DNA from: Actinomycetes bacterium
Lineage (GTDB): Bacteria; Actinomycetota; Acidimicrobiia; Acidimicrobiales; Microtrichaceae
Length of the DNA stretch: 64,000 nucleotides
Reading direction: 5' to 3'
Assembly: GCA_023392475.1 (NCBI GenBank)
Contig: JAEVZA010000449.1
Location: forward strand, 38,476-102,475
A program made the translations under genes and the position numbers. The first letter of the stretch is position 1. The number at the start of each line of letters is the position of its first letter. This document shows, piece by piece, positions 9,401 through 18,403 of the stretch. A model generated the notes under the pieces. It was not told where the DNA came from. It saw only the letters and a list, made by a program, of their open reading frames with translations, and searched no databases.

Positions 9401-12400
9401 ACGCGATCGCGAGGCCTTGGAGGCGGCGTTCAAGGACGGCACCGCACCGGACGCTCCCAACGTGTTGACCGCCACCCCGACGCTCGAGATGGGCATCGAC
9501 ATCGGCGATCTCTCGGCAGTGATGCTCACGTCCGTCCCCCGAAACCCGGCCAGCTACATCCAGCGCGTCGGTCGCGCCGGGCGCGCCACGGGCAACTCGC
9601 TCGTCACCACCTTCGTCCGCAGCGACACCCACGGGCTCTACTACCTGGCGGAACCGGAGGCGATGCTCGCAGGCTCCGTGCGGCCACCGAACTGCTACCT
9701 GGAAGCAAGCGAGACGCTCGACCGCCAGTACGTCGCCTACCTGGTGGACCGGATCGCCGACGGCACGATCGCAGCGCACCCGCTGCCGGTGAAGGTGGGC
9801 GAGCTCCTGCGCACCGCCTTCGACGACGGCGGCCTATTCCGGTCCATCAAGGACGCGTCGCTGGGCGACAGCGCACATGTCGAAGCCTTCCTGAGGCTCT
9901 TCGGCGACCGATTGGGCGCCGATGCCGCCGACCGCCTCCGTCAGTTCGCTGGCGGAGGCATCGAGCCACACCTGAAGGACATCACGGATGACTGGTTCGC
10001 TCAGCTCCGCGAGCTCGAGCTCCGCCGGGACCGCCTGAACGCAGCGATCAAGAAGGCCGAGGAGACCGACAACCGCAGCGAGCAGGAAGAGGACGCGCTG
10101 CGGTCCCTGCGCGGCCAGCGCAGCGCCGTGGTTCGTCTGCTCCGAGAGCACCGCGACGAGTATCCGCTCTCCGCGCTCGAGCGGCTCGGGACGCTGCCCA
10201 ATTACACACTCGCCGGCGACACGGTCACGCTGACAGCCACGCTGTGGTCGAGGCCGAAGGGCGACGACGAAGCGTTCCACAGCGAAGCGATCGAGATCGT
10301 TCGACCGGGTGTGCGAGCCATCACCGAGTTCGCCCCGGGCAACACCTTCTACGCCGGCGGCCACCGCCATCGCATCGACGGGCTCGAGATCGGCGCCGCG
10401 CAGGAGCCGCTGTACGAGGCGTGGAGGGTGTGCCCCGAATGCGCGTACGGGGACATCGAACCGGCGGGGGAGCCGCCGACCACCTGCCCCCGCTGCGGCG
10501 GGACTCGCATCGCCGACGTGGGAGCACGCCACACGGTGCTGCGACTCCGCAACTCACTCTCGGCGGCCGCGGAAGAGGTGGCTCGAGTGTTCGACGAGTC
10601 CGACAACCGCACCCAGGAGCGCTACGAGCTCGCCACGCTCGTCGACCCCGATCCCGCGGAGATCCACGGTGCCTGGCTCCTCGAAGATCGCACGTTCGGC
10701 GCGGAGCTCGCCGGCAGGGTCCGCCTGCGCACCTTCAACCTGGGCATCGCCGGCCGACACGGTGAGCGCGTGCACATGGCCGGACAGGAGCACCACGTCC
10801 CCCGCTTCAGCGTGTGTCGCCAGTGCGGGGCCGTGCGCGACGTCCGCGACGACCGCAAGGGCACCCAGCCGTGGCGGCTCCACCAGGGCTGGTGCAAGGT
10901 GCGCTCGGGATCCCAACCCGAGCAATGGGACCCGCTGGTCTTGGTCAACGAGCTGGCCACCGAAGCGATCCGACTGCTGGTCCCGGTGTCCATGTATGAG
11001 GTCGACGAACGTCTCGCCAGCTTCAAGGGTGCGCTGCTGCTCGGCATCCGCGAGACGCTCGGTGGCAATCCCGACCACCTGACCGTCACCACCGCCGACG
11101 CACCCAACCGCGCCGGTCAGGGTCGGCGACGGTTCCTGGTGCTGTACGACCAGGTGCCCGGCGGGACGGGCTACCTCGGCCCGCTCGCCGACCCGACCTC
11201 GATCAAGCGCATCCTGGAGGCGGCCCGCGACGTGATCGCACGGTGCCCCTGTCGGAACGAAGGTCGACCCGCCTGTCACCGGTGCCTGCTCGGTGTGGTC
11301 GGCCGCTACGAGTACGACCTGGTTCGCCGCGACCTTGCTCGCGAGCTCCTCGACTCGATGCTCGACGAGCCGTTCGAGCCGACTGCAGTGTCGACGATCG
11401 GCGATGCGAACATCGCCGGTGTCGAGGAATCGGAGTTGGAGCGGCGCTTCAAGGTCGCCTTGCGGCAGTGGGCGGAGCGGGCACAGGGCGCGGAGGTGGC
11501 CTTCACCAAGGTGCCCGGTCGTGGTCGCTACGAGGCGTTCGAGCTGACCATCGGGTTCGGCGGCAACACGGTCCGCTACCGGATCTCCGAGCAGGAGGGG
11601 CTGTCGAACGTCGGCAGCACCCTGCCCGACTTCCTCATCAAGCGGATGGACACGAGCGGCCCCGAGATCGCCGTGTACCTCGACGGGTTCCAGTTCCACG
11701 CCTCCCCCCAGCACAACAACATCGCCGCCGACGCCTCCAAGCGAGCAGCGGTGCGCAATGCCGGGCGGATCGTGTGGAACCTGACGTGGAACGACGTCGA
11801 GCTCTTCCACCGAGCGGTGACCGCAGAGACGCCGGCGCCGCCGCCCGACCGGGTGCTGATGTCGCCGGCCGCCAAGGTCGTCGCCAAGCAGATCCAGCAC
11901 GCACGTGGTGGCGCGTTCGACGTCGACGTGGTCGAGCAGAACCCGATGGCGCTGCTGCTGGACTTCCTGGTCCGCCCTGACCTGCACGAATGGCGACGGG
12001 TCGTGCTGTCTGCCGTGGGCGGCCTGGCGGCAGCGGCCGAGATGATGCCGCTCGACGCCGATTCGTTGGCCGCGGTGCTCGACGCTGCACAGGGCGCCGA
12101 GTGGACCGAGCCCGCTGGCCCGGACGGACCGGTCGTGTCGTTCGGGGCTCGGGCTCTCACCCCGGGGCAGCTACCGATCGGGTTGTTCCTCGATGCCGCC
12201 GATCCGAACGCCGAGCGGTGGACCGCGTTGGCCGTGCTCGACGACTCTGTGGATGGGGTCGCGACCACCGAGCACCGTGCCCGTTGGTCGGACTGGCTGC
12301 CGTGGTCGAACCTCCTCCAGTTCCTGGGCGAGCCGGAGTCCGAGCGAGCCGGAGTCATCGCCGGAGCATCGCAGCGCCACGAGCTCGATTGGGACGACCT

Positions 12401-12755
12401 GTGGCTCCGGCACCGCACGACGACCACGACGACGACACCCACGGCAACTGAGGCCGCACGAGCCGGCAGCGGATCGAACGGTGAAGCGATCGAGCTCGCC
12501 GAGGACCAGTTGGAGGAGCTCGGCTACTTCGTCGACGCAACGGCCGAAGCGCTGGCCCGCGCCGCGCTCGAACGAGGCGCACCGATGTTCACCGGCGGCT
12601 TCGAGGTCGACGGAGTTCCGGTCGAGGCAGCGTGGCCGGGTCTCTTGGTGGCAATCGTCGCTGATGGCGAGCCCGTCCCACCCGGCTGGAACGCTCGACA
12701 TGCGAGCGACTGGTCGCTCGACGACCTGCTCGCGGCCCTGGAGGTTGACCGATGA
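6456..12755 (+). CDS. Giant DruE/MrfA-like SF2 helicase with DUF1998 zinc cluster and Vsr-like nuclease domain
   Basis: 2,099 residues; GTG start 8 nt after a strong gaggagg site. Motifs: TTGTGSGKTECF (Walker A, about 103), LDEFHTYDGAQGTDVAMLLRRL-type motif II (about 231), EMGIDIGDLSAVM (about 1010) and QRVGRAGRATG (motif VI, about 1035). CxxC pairs at about 491, 578, 912, 1326 and 1453, plus a CPC..C..CLLG cluster at about 1600, mark the DUF1998/MZB metal-binding region of MrfA, DrmA/B and Druantia DruE proteins; the size matches DruE. Residues about 1719-1787 (LPDFLIKR..IAVYLDGFQFH..KRAAVRNAGRIVWNLTW) look like a Vsr/DUF559-type endonuclease. The last ~60 residues (FEVDGVPVEAAWP) form a domain also seen in the helicase at 15.0-17.8 kb. 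It overlaps the next gene by ATGA. I infer an anti-phage DNA translocase-nuclease; no druA-D or druH partner is visible. Confidence 0.85.
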   Translation: MIPSLVAGEVRRALVDYLATTFGLSDDDVRDALSEFLTDPTTGIFRGPFLRVRTPFRSVDDGWTSPLGWLPEWFSPYVHQAAAFERLSTLAGQAPQPTLVTTGTGSGKTECFLMPVLDHCARSRDVGQKGIKAIVLYPMNALASDQAGRLAELISSEQRLAGLRAGIYVGDNGSHADMGADHVIDDRHALRDDPPDILLTNYKMLDFLLLRREDRPLWVTTGPDSLRYVVLDEFHTYDGAQGTDVAMLLRRLGATLRLAVPGAPLGPAAPVATSATLGSDAGALVDLRDFAGKVFGVDFAADSVIGETRQSIDEACLPVDPMLPLPSPYEIVDLDVDDGDAIAAAFCRRSPDEPVLSDPVELGERLLAHPLTRAVLAAVSDRSRPLTQTAAEVAALSPGWADVLDEDADVVGGALTRFLALLSIARRPVGGRERPLFSIEAQLWIREVTRLLRAVQHQPEFSWLDSPGLATLVEPDEVESPMPTVDLPAVSCRRCGLSGWMATTTEISGTLNMNAAAVHEAALRRSPAIRVMLRALEGDEGVLHLDPLGRQLLDSPAEGTVPVHVTPSEDQARRQTCPACGEANAVLFIGLAVASLASVSITTMFGSDHVTPDERKLLAFTDSVQDASHRASFFAGRTHRFNTRSLMAGALREAGDAGLSVADLGDLLFAQADSPHRRFELVPPDLLRDVAMRSVWSDEPGPDAMATLGARVGFEVDLEFGLRSRVGRTLEQSVASASWVELGGDADSLMAEVLADVLGEVPDRATAGIDAYLIGLGDRLRGGGAIHHHLLDPFVREGGAQWFIWGGRPDGLPPFTPDQSRPTFVTTATKSDFDSLSARGTTPTWWVDWAVRSLGVDPAQAVDINLQAMAILAGCTDAVVATTSVAGHTVYGLDRRSIHAIDIAEVDRSPEPAVVRCTHCGGVATVPPALVERWIGVPCRRYRCIGHYAPQAPADSGYYRRFYRQGTTRRVITGEHTGLLKRRDREALEAAFKDGTAPDAPNVLTATPTLEMGIDIGDLSAVMLTSVPRNPASYIQRVGRAGRATGNSLVTTFVRSDTHGLYYLAEPEAMLAGSVRPPNCYLEASETLDRQYVAYLVDRIADGTIAAHPLPVKVGELLRTAFDDGGLFRSIKDASLGDSAHVEAFLRLFGDRLGADAADRLRQFAGGGIEPHLKDITDDWFAQLRELELRRDRLNAAIKKAEETDNRSEQEEDALRSLRGQRSAVVRLLREHRDEYPLSALERLGTLPNYTLAGDTVTLTATLWSRPKGDDEAFHSEAIEIVRPGVRAITEFAPGNTFYAGGHRHRIDGLEIGAAQEPLYEAWRVCPECAYGDIEPAGEPPTTCPRCGGTRIADVGARHTVLRLRNSLSAAAEEVARVFDESDNRTQERYELATLVDPDPAEIHGAWLLEDRTFGAELAGRVRLRTFNLGIAGRHGERVHMAGQEHHVPRFSVCRQCGAVRDVRDDRKGTQPWRLHQGWCKVRSGSQPEQWDPLVLVNELATEAIRLLVPVSMYEVDERLASFKGALLLGIRETLGGNPDHLTVTTADAPNRAGQGRRRFLVLYDQVPGGTGYLGPLADPTSIKRILEAARDVIARCPCRNEGRPACHRCLLGVVGRYEYDLVRRDLARELLDSMLDEPFEPTAVSTIGDANIAGVEESELERRFKVALRQWAERAQGAEVAFTKVPGRGRYEAFELTIGFGGNTVRYRISEQEGLSNVGSTLPDFLIKRMDTSGPEIAVYLDGFQFHASPQHNNIAADASKRAAVRNAGRIVWNLTWNDVELFHRAVTAETPAPPPDRVLMSPAAKVVAKQIQHARGGAFDVDVVEQNPMALLLDFLVRPDLHEWRRVVLSAVGGLAAAAEMMPLDADSLAAVLDAAQGAEWTEPAGPDGPVVSFGARALTPGQLPIGLFLDAADPNAERWTALAVLDDSVDGVATTEHRARWSDWLPWSNLLQFLGEPESERAGVIAGASQRHELDWDDLWLRHRTTTTTTTPTATEAARAGSGSNGEAIELAEDQLEELGYFVDATAEALARAALERGAPMFTGGFEVDGVPVEAAWPGLLVAIVADGEPVPPGWNARHASDWSLDDLLAALEVDR

Positions 12756-14911
12756 CGACGCTTGCCGTGTCCAAGGACCTCTTCGCAAGGTACGGCCGAC
12801 TGGACCCGGGGGCGCGGTCCCGTGTCGAGGAGCTCGCCATCAAGTGCCAGCAGCTCACGATGCAGGATCTGCGCGACTCGAAGGGACTGCACCTCGAGCC
12901 GTACCAGAACCAGCGCGACCCACGTGCCCGAACGATCCGACTCGGCGACAACCACCGCGGGATCGTCATGCTCCCCGATCGAGCCGAGATGATCGTCCTG
13001 GTCGACATCCTCCCCCACCAGGAAGCCGATCGATGGATGTTGCGCAACGAGTTCCGCGTCAACGAGGCCACCGGGGCGCTCGAGATCGTCGACGTGAGCG
13101 GCCTCGGAGAGCTCCTCGCTGAGACACCGACGTCCGCCGACTCGTCCGCGGCCGACGCGTCCGCGCCGCTGTACGCGCATCGTTCCGACAAGGAGTTCTC
13201 CCAACTCGGCGTCGACGCGTCGCTGCTGCCTCTACTGCGCGTGGTGCAGAGCGAGGACCAGCTCGAACCGCTGCTCTCCGTGGTCCCGCAGGGCCAGGCC
13301 GACGCCTTGATCCTGCTGACGGGCGAAGAACCAACCGACGTCCTTTACGCGGCGATCGTCGGCCAGTCCGCGCCTCAGGAGGTCGACCCCGAGGACATCG
13401 CTGGCGCCATCTCCGCACCGGCGTCGAGCAGCCAGTTCCACGTCATCGAGGACCAGGCCGAGCTGGCCGACATGCTGGCGAAGCCCCTCGCTGTCTGGCG
13501 CACGTACCTCCATCCCACCCAGCGCGACGCCGCCTACAAGGCGACCTACAACGGACCGGCACGGGTCACCGGTGGCGCCGGGACCGGCAAGACAGTGGTG
13601 GCGATCCACCGTGCGAAGGCGCTCGCCGACGCCCTGGATAGTTCGGATCGAGGGAAGCCGATCCTGTTCACCACGTTCACCCGGAACCTTGCTCAGTCAA
13701 TCGAGCAGGACCTCGTCGCCCTCGGTGGGGCGGACCTGCTCGACAAGGTCGACGTCCTCAACGTGGACCGCGTCGCCCACCAGGTCGTCACCGACGCCGA
13801 AGGCGCCGCCCCCGGGATCATCAAACAGGAATGGCTCAACGACATCTGGCAGACGGCCGTCGACGAGGTCGGATCCGATCTGCCCGTCACGTTCATGCTC
13901 CAGGAATGGGAGCAGGTCGTCCTCGCGCAGGGAGTCGAGTCCCGCGACGCCTACTTCACCGCGTCTCGCGCCGGTCGCGGCACACCGTTGGACCGCAGGT
14001 CACGCGCTGGTGTGTGGAAGGTGATCGAAGCAGCCACTGGTGAGATGGCCCGCAAGCGACAGCGAACGTTCCTGCAGATCGCCAGTGACGCGGCCGGCTA
14101 TCTGGCGACGAGCGCGGTGAAGCCGTACCGCCACGTCGTGGTCGACGAAGGTCAGGACCTGCACGAATCCCAATGGCGGCTCCTGCGTGCCGCCGTCGCA
14201 TCCGGCCCGAACGACCTCTTCATCGTCGGAGACTCCCACCAGCGCATCTATGACCGGCGCAGCTCCCTGTCCAAGGTCGGCATCGAGGTGCGGGGCCGAT
14301 CACGACGGCTGCGCATCAACTACCGGACCACGCACGAGATCCTCCGCTGGTCGCTCGCCGTACTCGGAGAAGGCGACTTCGACGACCTGGACACTGGCAC
14401 GGACACCCAAGACCAAGCCGGCTACCACAGCTTCCTGCACGGGCCGCCACCGACCATTGCGGGTTTCGACACGACGGCGGACATGGCCACGGGCCTTGCG
14501 GAGCGGGTTGTGCAGTGGATCTCCGACGGCATCGAGCCGTCTGAGGTCGGTGTCGCCACACGAGCACAGGGCAGCTTCAGCGTGATCGAGCGCGCCCTTC
14601 GGGACGCAGGGCTGCTGTGCTTCCGGCTGGGGAGGGACCTCAAGTTCGGCGATGGCGTCGCGATCGGGACGATGCATCGCATGAAAGGGCTCGAATACCG
14701 GTGCATGGCGGTCGCCGGCGTCGGGGCGGACCACGTGCCGTCACCCCAGGCGCTTGCTGTGGTCGCCGGAGACGCCGCCGAGACAGAGCTTGAGACTCGT
14801 CGCGAACGCTGCCTGCTCTACGTGGCGTGCACCCGGGCACGAGAGGACCTGTGGGTCGGCTACTCCGGTGATCCGAGCCCCTTCCTCGGCTCCGCTGGCA
14901 CACCAGCCTGA
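12752..14911 (+). CDS. UvrD-like SF1 helicase with RelE-like N-terminal domain
   Basis: 719 residues, starting in an ATGA overlap with the giant helicase stop, so translation is coupled. Residues 1-115 resemble RelE/ParE-type toxin folds: a helical start, then ARTIRLGDNHRGIVMLP and MIVLVDILPHQEADRW, like the R-I-D-yRaI and HddAY segments of mRNA interferases. The SF1 core starts at about 250 with GGAGTGKT (Walker A, about 275), DEGQDLHESQW (motif II, about 464), VGDSHQRIYD (motif III), LRINYRTT (motif IV) and a C-terminal TMHRMKGLEYRCM and LYVACTRARE. RelE-UvrD fusions are known in accessory islands. I infer it unwinds or remodels DNA processed by its coupled partner. Whether the RelE-like part still cleaves mRNA cannot be judged by eye. 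Confidence 0.85.
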   Translation: MTTLAVSKDLFARYGRLDPGARSRVEELAIKCQQLTMQDLRDSKGLHLEPYQNQRDPRARTIRLGDNHRGIVMLPDRAEMIVLVDILPHQEADRWMLRNEFRVNEATGALEIVDVSGLGELLAETPTSADSSAADASAPLYAHRSDKEFSQLGVDASLLPLLRVVQSEDQLEPLLSVVPQGQADALILLTGEEPTDVLYAAIVGQSAPQEVDPEDIAGAISAPASSSQFHVIEDQAELADMLAKPLAVWRTYLHPTQRDAAYKATYNGPARVTGGAGTGKTVVAIHRAKALADALDSSDRGKPILFTTFTRNLAQSIEQDLVALGGADLLDKVDVLNVDRVAHQVVTDAEGAAPGIIKQEWLNDIWQTAVDEVGSDLPVTFMLQEWEQVVLAQGVESRDAYFTASRAGRGTPLDRRSRAGVWKVIEAATGEMARKRQRTFLQIASDAAGYLATSAVKPYRHVVVDEGQDLHESQWRLLRAAVASGPNDLFIVGDSHQRIYDRRSSLSKVGIEVRGRSRRLRINYRTTHEILRWSLAVLGEGDFDDLDTGTDTQDQAGYHSFLHGPPPTIAGFDTTADMATGLAERVVQWISDGIEPSEVGVATRAQGSFSVIERALRDAGLLCFRLGRDLKFGDGVAIGTMHRMKGLEYRCMAVAGVGADHVPSPQALAVVAGDAAETELETRRERCLLYVACTRAREDLWVGYSGDPSPFLGSAGTPA

Positions 14912-15040
14912 GCAAGCGGGGAGGCGGCACCTCCGCCGACATCGGAGTCACGTTCCGGGCCACGGCTCCCTGACCCCAACTGTCGGCTTAACCCATGCCG
15001 CGCATACCTGTTACCGATGTCCTGAACTCACACACTCCAG

Positions 15041-17839
15041 CTACCTGCTCTTTCCATACCAAACGATCCGCGTGACGGCCTGCGTGTAGATGAATCCTCG
15101 ACCGGCGAACTCGGACTGCGCCTGGACCGGCTTGCCTTGGTTCTTGGCGAAGTGCCGCTGCACATAGCCACGCACCTTCTCCATGTCCAGGCAATCCATG
15201 GATGGCAGATCAACGACGACGATTCCGTTCCGCTTCCCCTCACGCAGCACAGCTCCAGAGCGACTCCTCACGACCTCGGTCCGTGTCACGCGGAACCCCT
15301 TCGCCTGAGCGCGATCGACGACCGACACGGACGAGGGCGTCACGATTGTGCACCCGGCCGCCGGTAGGAACTTCTTCGAACGACGGGCATCGGACACCGT
15401 CCGCTTCCTCGAGGTCCGCTTCGCTGCAACCTTTGGGCGGATTTCAACTTCGGGACGACTGCGCACCGCCTCAACTTCCCTGAGTCGCAATTCAACGGAC
15501 CGAGCGGCAGTGGCCGGCACCCGATCAAGCACAGTTTCCGGAGGCGGCTGCACCGTCTGAGCGCGCGATCCGCTGACGAACTTCGTGATGACGTCGACTG
15601 ATACGTTCAATCCGAATCGACGTGTCTGAGTCGCGTGCTCTTCCACTAGTGACAAGAACTCCTCGTGGCACCCATTACGAGGATCTTCCGCGGTGTCTTC
15701 GATGAAGGCCAGTGCGAACCTCGCGTAGCCACGGCCGTCTCCCCGACGGAGCACGCGTCCCATCCTCTGGATCATCTGGCGGCGTGACGAGCTGGCTGCC
15801 ATCACGACTGCGAGATCCGCCGCGGGAACGTCGACACCTTCGTCAAGAACCCGTGGGGCGAGGATGATCCGCGCCGTCCCATCTCGGAAGTCCTGCAGCA
15901 TGCGCCGACGGTCCCGAGTCGGAACGCTGCTGTCGATGACCTCTCCATCGATCCCGAGGCTCGTTAACGCCGCCTGGCTCCGCCGCGCAGCTCCCTTCGT
16001 GTCTGTGAAGACGATGGCTCGGTCGGCGGCCTCGATGCTCGGAGCAAGGCGCTCCAGGCATGAGAGCTTCGCATCGCTTTCAGCGAGCAAGCGTCGTCGT
16101 CCCGTCATTGCTGTGAGGTATCTACCAGCAGCAATGCCTTCACGCATCGTTCCGAACCGCTGGAGGTTGCTGACGAACTTCATGAATGCAGCAAAGTCGC
16201 TGGTCGGCGCATCGTGCTCCTGCACCAGTCGATCGCGCGCCAGCGACATGTCCTGCGTGAACGCCTGGTACTCATCCATCTCCTCGGCAGAGAAGTTGGC
16301 GCCCACCAACGCAACCTTGTAGCGAGACACGACACCGTCGGAGATTGCACGCTTGTAGTCGCAACCCTGGATCACATTCCCGCCGAAGAACTCGAGCACG
16401 GCCTCATGTGCTCCATCGCTTCGTTCGACCGTCGCACTCAGGCCCAGGCGACGAGAGAACTGGGGAATAAGGGATCCTCGGTTCGACTCGGATCCGACCC
16501 TGTGGCATTCGTCGATCACGAGGAGGCTCGATGCTCCTCGTTGGGGGATCGGCGGATTCGCACGCACGGTATTCACAATGCCGACGATCACATCGTGGGT
16601 CTCGAACGTTGCCATCTTGTGCCCGTCCCCGAGGATCCCAATCTCGTGGCCCCGACGGAGCCCGAGCAGTTCATCGAGCACGCCGACCGGTCCGACGGTG
16701 TTGCGCCCGGATCCTGCCCACTGGTCCAGGAGCTCCTTGGTCGGCACGACGATCAGCACTTGGCCGCCGTCGACCAGTGCCTGCCGAATCGCCGCGACTG
16801 CAAGATGCGTCTTCCCGCTGCCGGTGACGGCTTCCACGACACCTCGTTGGCCTGCTCGTCGCCACTTGCGCAGCGCCTCTGATTGCCATCGGTAGAGTTC
16901 GATGTCTGCCCCGATGGATCCTCTGCGTTCGGGCATGCGGGACGCAGCGCCGGCCCTCGAACCGGGACGACGCCGGGGCGCTCCCGTACGGTGGGCCGAT
17001 CGCGTCGACTTGTCCGCCGTTCGACGACGCTTGGGACGTTCGGTTGCTGACGTACCCACACCAGTGCCCGACGATCGCAAGTAGGCATGGGCTCGCTCAG
17101 GCCCGTTCGCACTTGACGGGCATGACGCTTCCGGAGCCAGCCGGGAACCAGGCTCCGTAGCCGAATCATCCCCGCCGTCTGCGATGCTCGACGAAGCTGT
17201 CATGTGGCCATTCGCCACCGCAGCCGTCTCGACGTCCGAACTCAGGTCAATCCCGAGCATTGCTGCCAACTCAGCGACCGTGGCGCCAGGACATCTCACC
17301 GTCAGCCACTCGGATGGTGGGGGGCTCCCGTCCACGAGGATGCCGATCTTCTGCTCCGGCCATGCCGCCTCGATGGGCCTCCCGTCGACCTCGTAACCAG
17401 CGACAACGCCAGTCGCTCCGCGCAGCACGCAAGGGCGAACCAACTTGGCCACCTCGGGGTTCATCAGGCCGAGCTCCTCCTCCATCTCAACCAGCTGTGA
17501 GCGGACAGCTGAGGGTCCGACAGAACGCTCGGGTTCAGCGGGCGACCCCTGCTCGGCCTCCAGTACCTGGCTGGCATACCCAGCGGCACCATCTCGCCGC
17601 GTGACGTCGTCAGTAGACGCCGGCGGATCAGCAATGACCCAGCGGCGCTCGCCTGACCTCGACGGGCTCGCAGCCGGAGAAGCGACAAGCAACTCGTGCA
17701 GCGCCTGGCGCAGCGTCTTCTCCGAGACGACTCCAGAGTCGTCGACCATCGCGGCCGCCCACAGCACGACCTGATCGGCGAGCTCCGGCGGAACGTCGCG
17801 TATCGACACACGTCGCTGGGAACGTCTCTTCTTGCCCAC
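15041..17839 (-). CDS. SF2 helicase with accessory N-terminal domain shared with the giant helicase
   Basis: 932 residues from a GTG at 17839, chosen because a gagggagg ribosome site lies just upstream; the longer frame upstream is not protein-like and overlaps a clamp relic. The N-terminus (KKRRSQRRVSIRDVPPE) is basic. Residues about 135-190 contain GYEVDGRPIEAAWPEQKIG and DGSPPPSEW, matching the C-terminal domain of the 6,456-12,755 protein. The helicase core has AVTGSGKTHLA (about 335), VIDECHRVGS (about 441), LGLSATVERSD and QRMGRVLRRGDGRG (about 700). The C-terminus is basic and unrecognised. GC content is lower by eye than in neighbours, suggesting separate transfer. It is convergent with the UvrD-like gene. 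Likely a defence translocase; the partner nuclease is not obvious. Confidence 0.8.
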   Translation of the reverse strand: MGKKRRSQRRVSIRDVPPELADQVVLWAAAMVDDSGVVSEKTLRQALHELLVASPAASPSRSGERRWVIADPPASTDDVTRRDGAAGYASQVLEAEQGSPAEPERSVGPSAVRSQLVEMEEELGLMNPEVAKLVRPCVLRGATGVVAGYEVDGRPIEAAWPEQKIGILVDGSPPPSEWLTVRCPGATVAELAAMLGIDLSSDVETAAVANGHMTASSSIADGGDDSATEPGSRLAPEASCPSSANGPERAHAYLRSSGTGVGTSATERPKRRRTADKSTRSAHRTGAPRRRPGSRAGAASRMPERRGSIGADIELYRWQSEALRKWRRAGQRGVVEAVTGSGKTHLAVAAIRQALVDGGQVLIVVPTKELLDQWAGSGRNTVGPVGVLDELLGLRRGHEIGILGDGHKMATFETHDVIVGIVNTVRANPPIPQRGASSLLVIDECHRVGSESNRGSLIPQFSRRLGLSATVERSDGAHEAVLEFFGGNVIQGCDYKRAISDGVVSRYKVALVGANFSAEEMDEYQAFTQDMSLARDRLVQEHDAPTSDFAAFMKFVSNLQRFGTMREGIAAGRYLTAMTGRRRLLAESDAKLSCLERLAPSIEAADRAIVFTDTKGAARRSQAALTSLGIDGEVIDSSVPTRDRRRMLQDFRDGTARIILAPRVLDEGVDVPAADLAVVMAASSSRRQMIQRMGRVLRRGDGRGYARFALAFIEDTAEDPRNGCHEEFLSLVEEHATQTRRFGLNVSVDVITKFVSGSRAQTVQPPPETVLDRVPATAARSVELRLREVEAVRSRPEVEIRPKVAAKRTSRKRTVSDARRSKKFLPAAGCTIVTPSSVSVVDRAQAKGFRVTRTEVVRSRSGAVLREGKRNGIVVVDLPSMDCLDMEKVRGYVQRHFAKNQGKPVQAQSEFAGRGFIYTQAVTRIVWYGKSR

Positions 17840-18039
17840 CCGAACCTCCCTCTCCAAGTTGGAAAGTACAGGAGGACCGATCGGTGCGCGCCCGTGTGAT
17901 ATTGCCCGTCGCCGACTCCTGATCACCGCGCCCGAGCGGGCCCCCACGCTCCGACGACGCCGGCTCGGTTCCGCTTGGACGACCTCGAGCGTCGGGCAGT
18001 CCAGGTGGCACCCGCCGAGGGTCCGATTCGATGCCCACA

Positions 18040-18240
18040 GCTGCTCGAGTTCTCCGGCCATGACGATCTCGCAGCTCGCACCGGGCTCCTCCGGGCGAAG
18101 ATGCGCGGGCCCCGAGCGATCGAGTTCGACCGAACCGACAAGGTCGTCCCGATCTCCAGCGAGGAGCCTCCCGACCTGCGCTACTTCACGACGCTGCTCA
18201 CGGTCGGACACCAGCCATGGCTGACCATGGCGAAAGACAA
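18040..18240 (+). pseudogene. Relic of sliding clamp (DnaN-like) C-terminus
   Basis: The plus-strand frame reads FDRTDKVVPISSEEPPDLRY then FTTLLTVGHQPWL. The intact clamp paralogue at 22.5-23.7 kb ends with FDRTDKIASIHSEERPDLRY then YTTLLAVRPPPWL, so about 25 of 33 residues are identical, and the DNA is also visibly similar. Weaker similarity extends about 25 codons upstream (SGHDDLAARTGLLRAKMRG against TGEQCEIGIGLPVLLVMVRR). There is no start codon with a ribosome site and nothing clamp-like further upstream, so this is a fragment and not a gene. It sits inside the 5' region of the minus-strand helicase. Confidence 0.75.
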
Positions 18241-18386
18241 CGATCGCGGCGGCTTCCGGGCAGCTGCCTCCCATCGACTGCAAACGGGGAGGGTCGCGCA
18301 TAGCGAACCAAAGCAGCAGGACAGACCCGAGGCGTGAGCCCGCTGCCAGCGGGAGGGCCCAGGGAGCAGGACTGGCCCTGGATCAT

Positions 18387-18403
18387 GAACACCCGGAGTG
18401 TTC
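18387..18403. promoter_or_regulatory. Perfect palindrome, operator candidate
   Basis: GAACAC and GTGTTC flank a 5-base CCGGA centre, about 117 bp before the ARPP-1-like gene. A TGGCCATGGCCA palindrome lies some 17 bp further on. Dimeric regulators bind such sites, but no cognate regulator is evident. Confidence 0.3.

Noticed and set aside
10554..11987. Long antisense open frame opposite the giant helicase
   Set aside because: Composition is that of reverse-strand codon bias, and the plus strand carries conserved zinc and nuclease motifs.
1..17839. Complete DISARM, BREX or classical Druantia operon
   Set aside because: No methyltransferase, PglZ, DrmB/C or DruA-D/H component is present; only a DruE/DrmA-type helicase is.
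17840..18301. Upstream extension of the minus-strand helicase frame
   Set aside because: The GTG at 17,839 has a good ribosome site, and the extension overlaps a plus-strand clamp relic.
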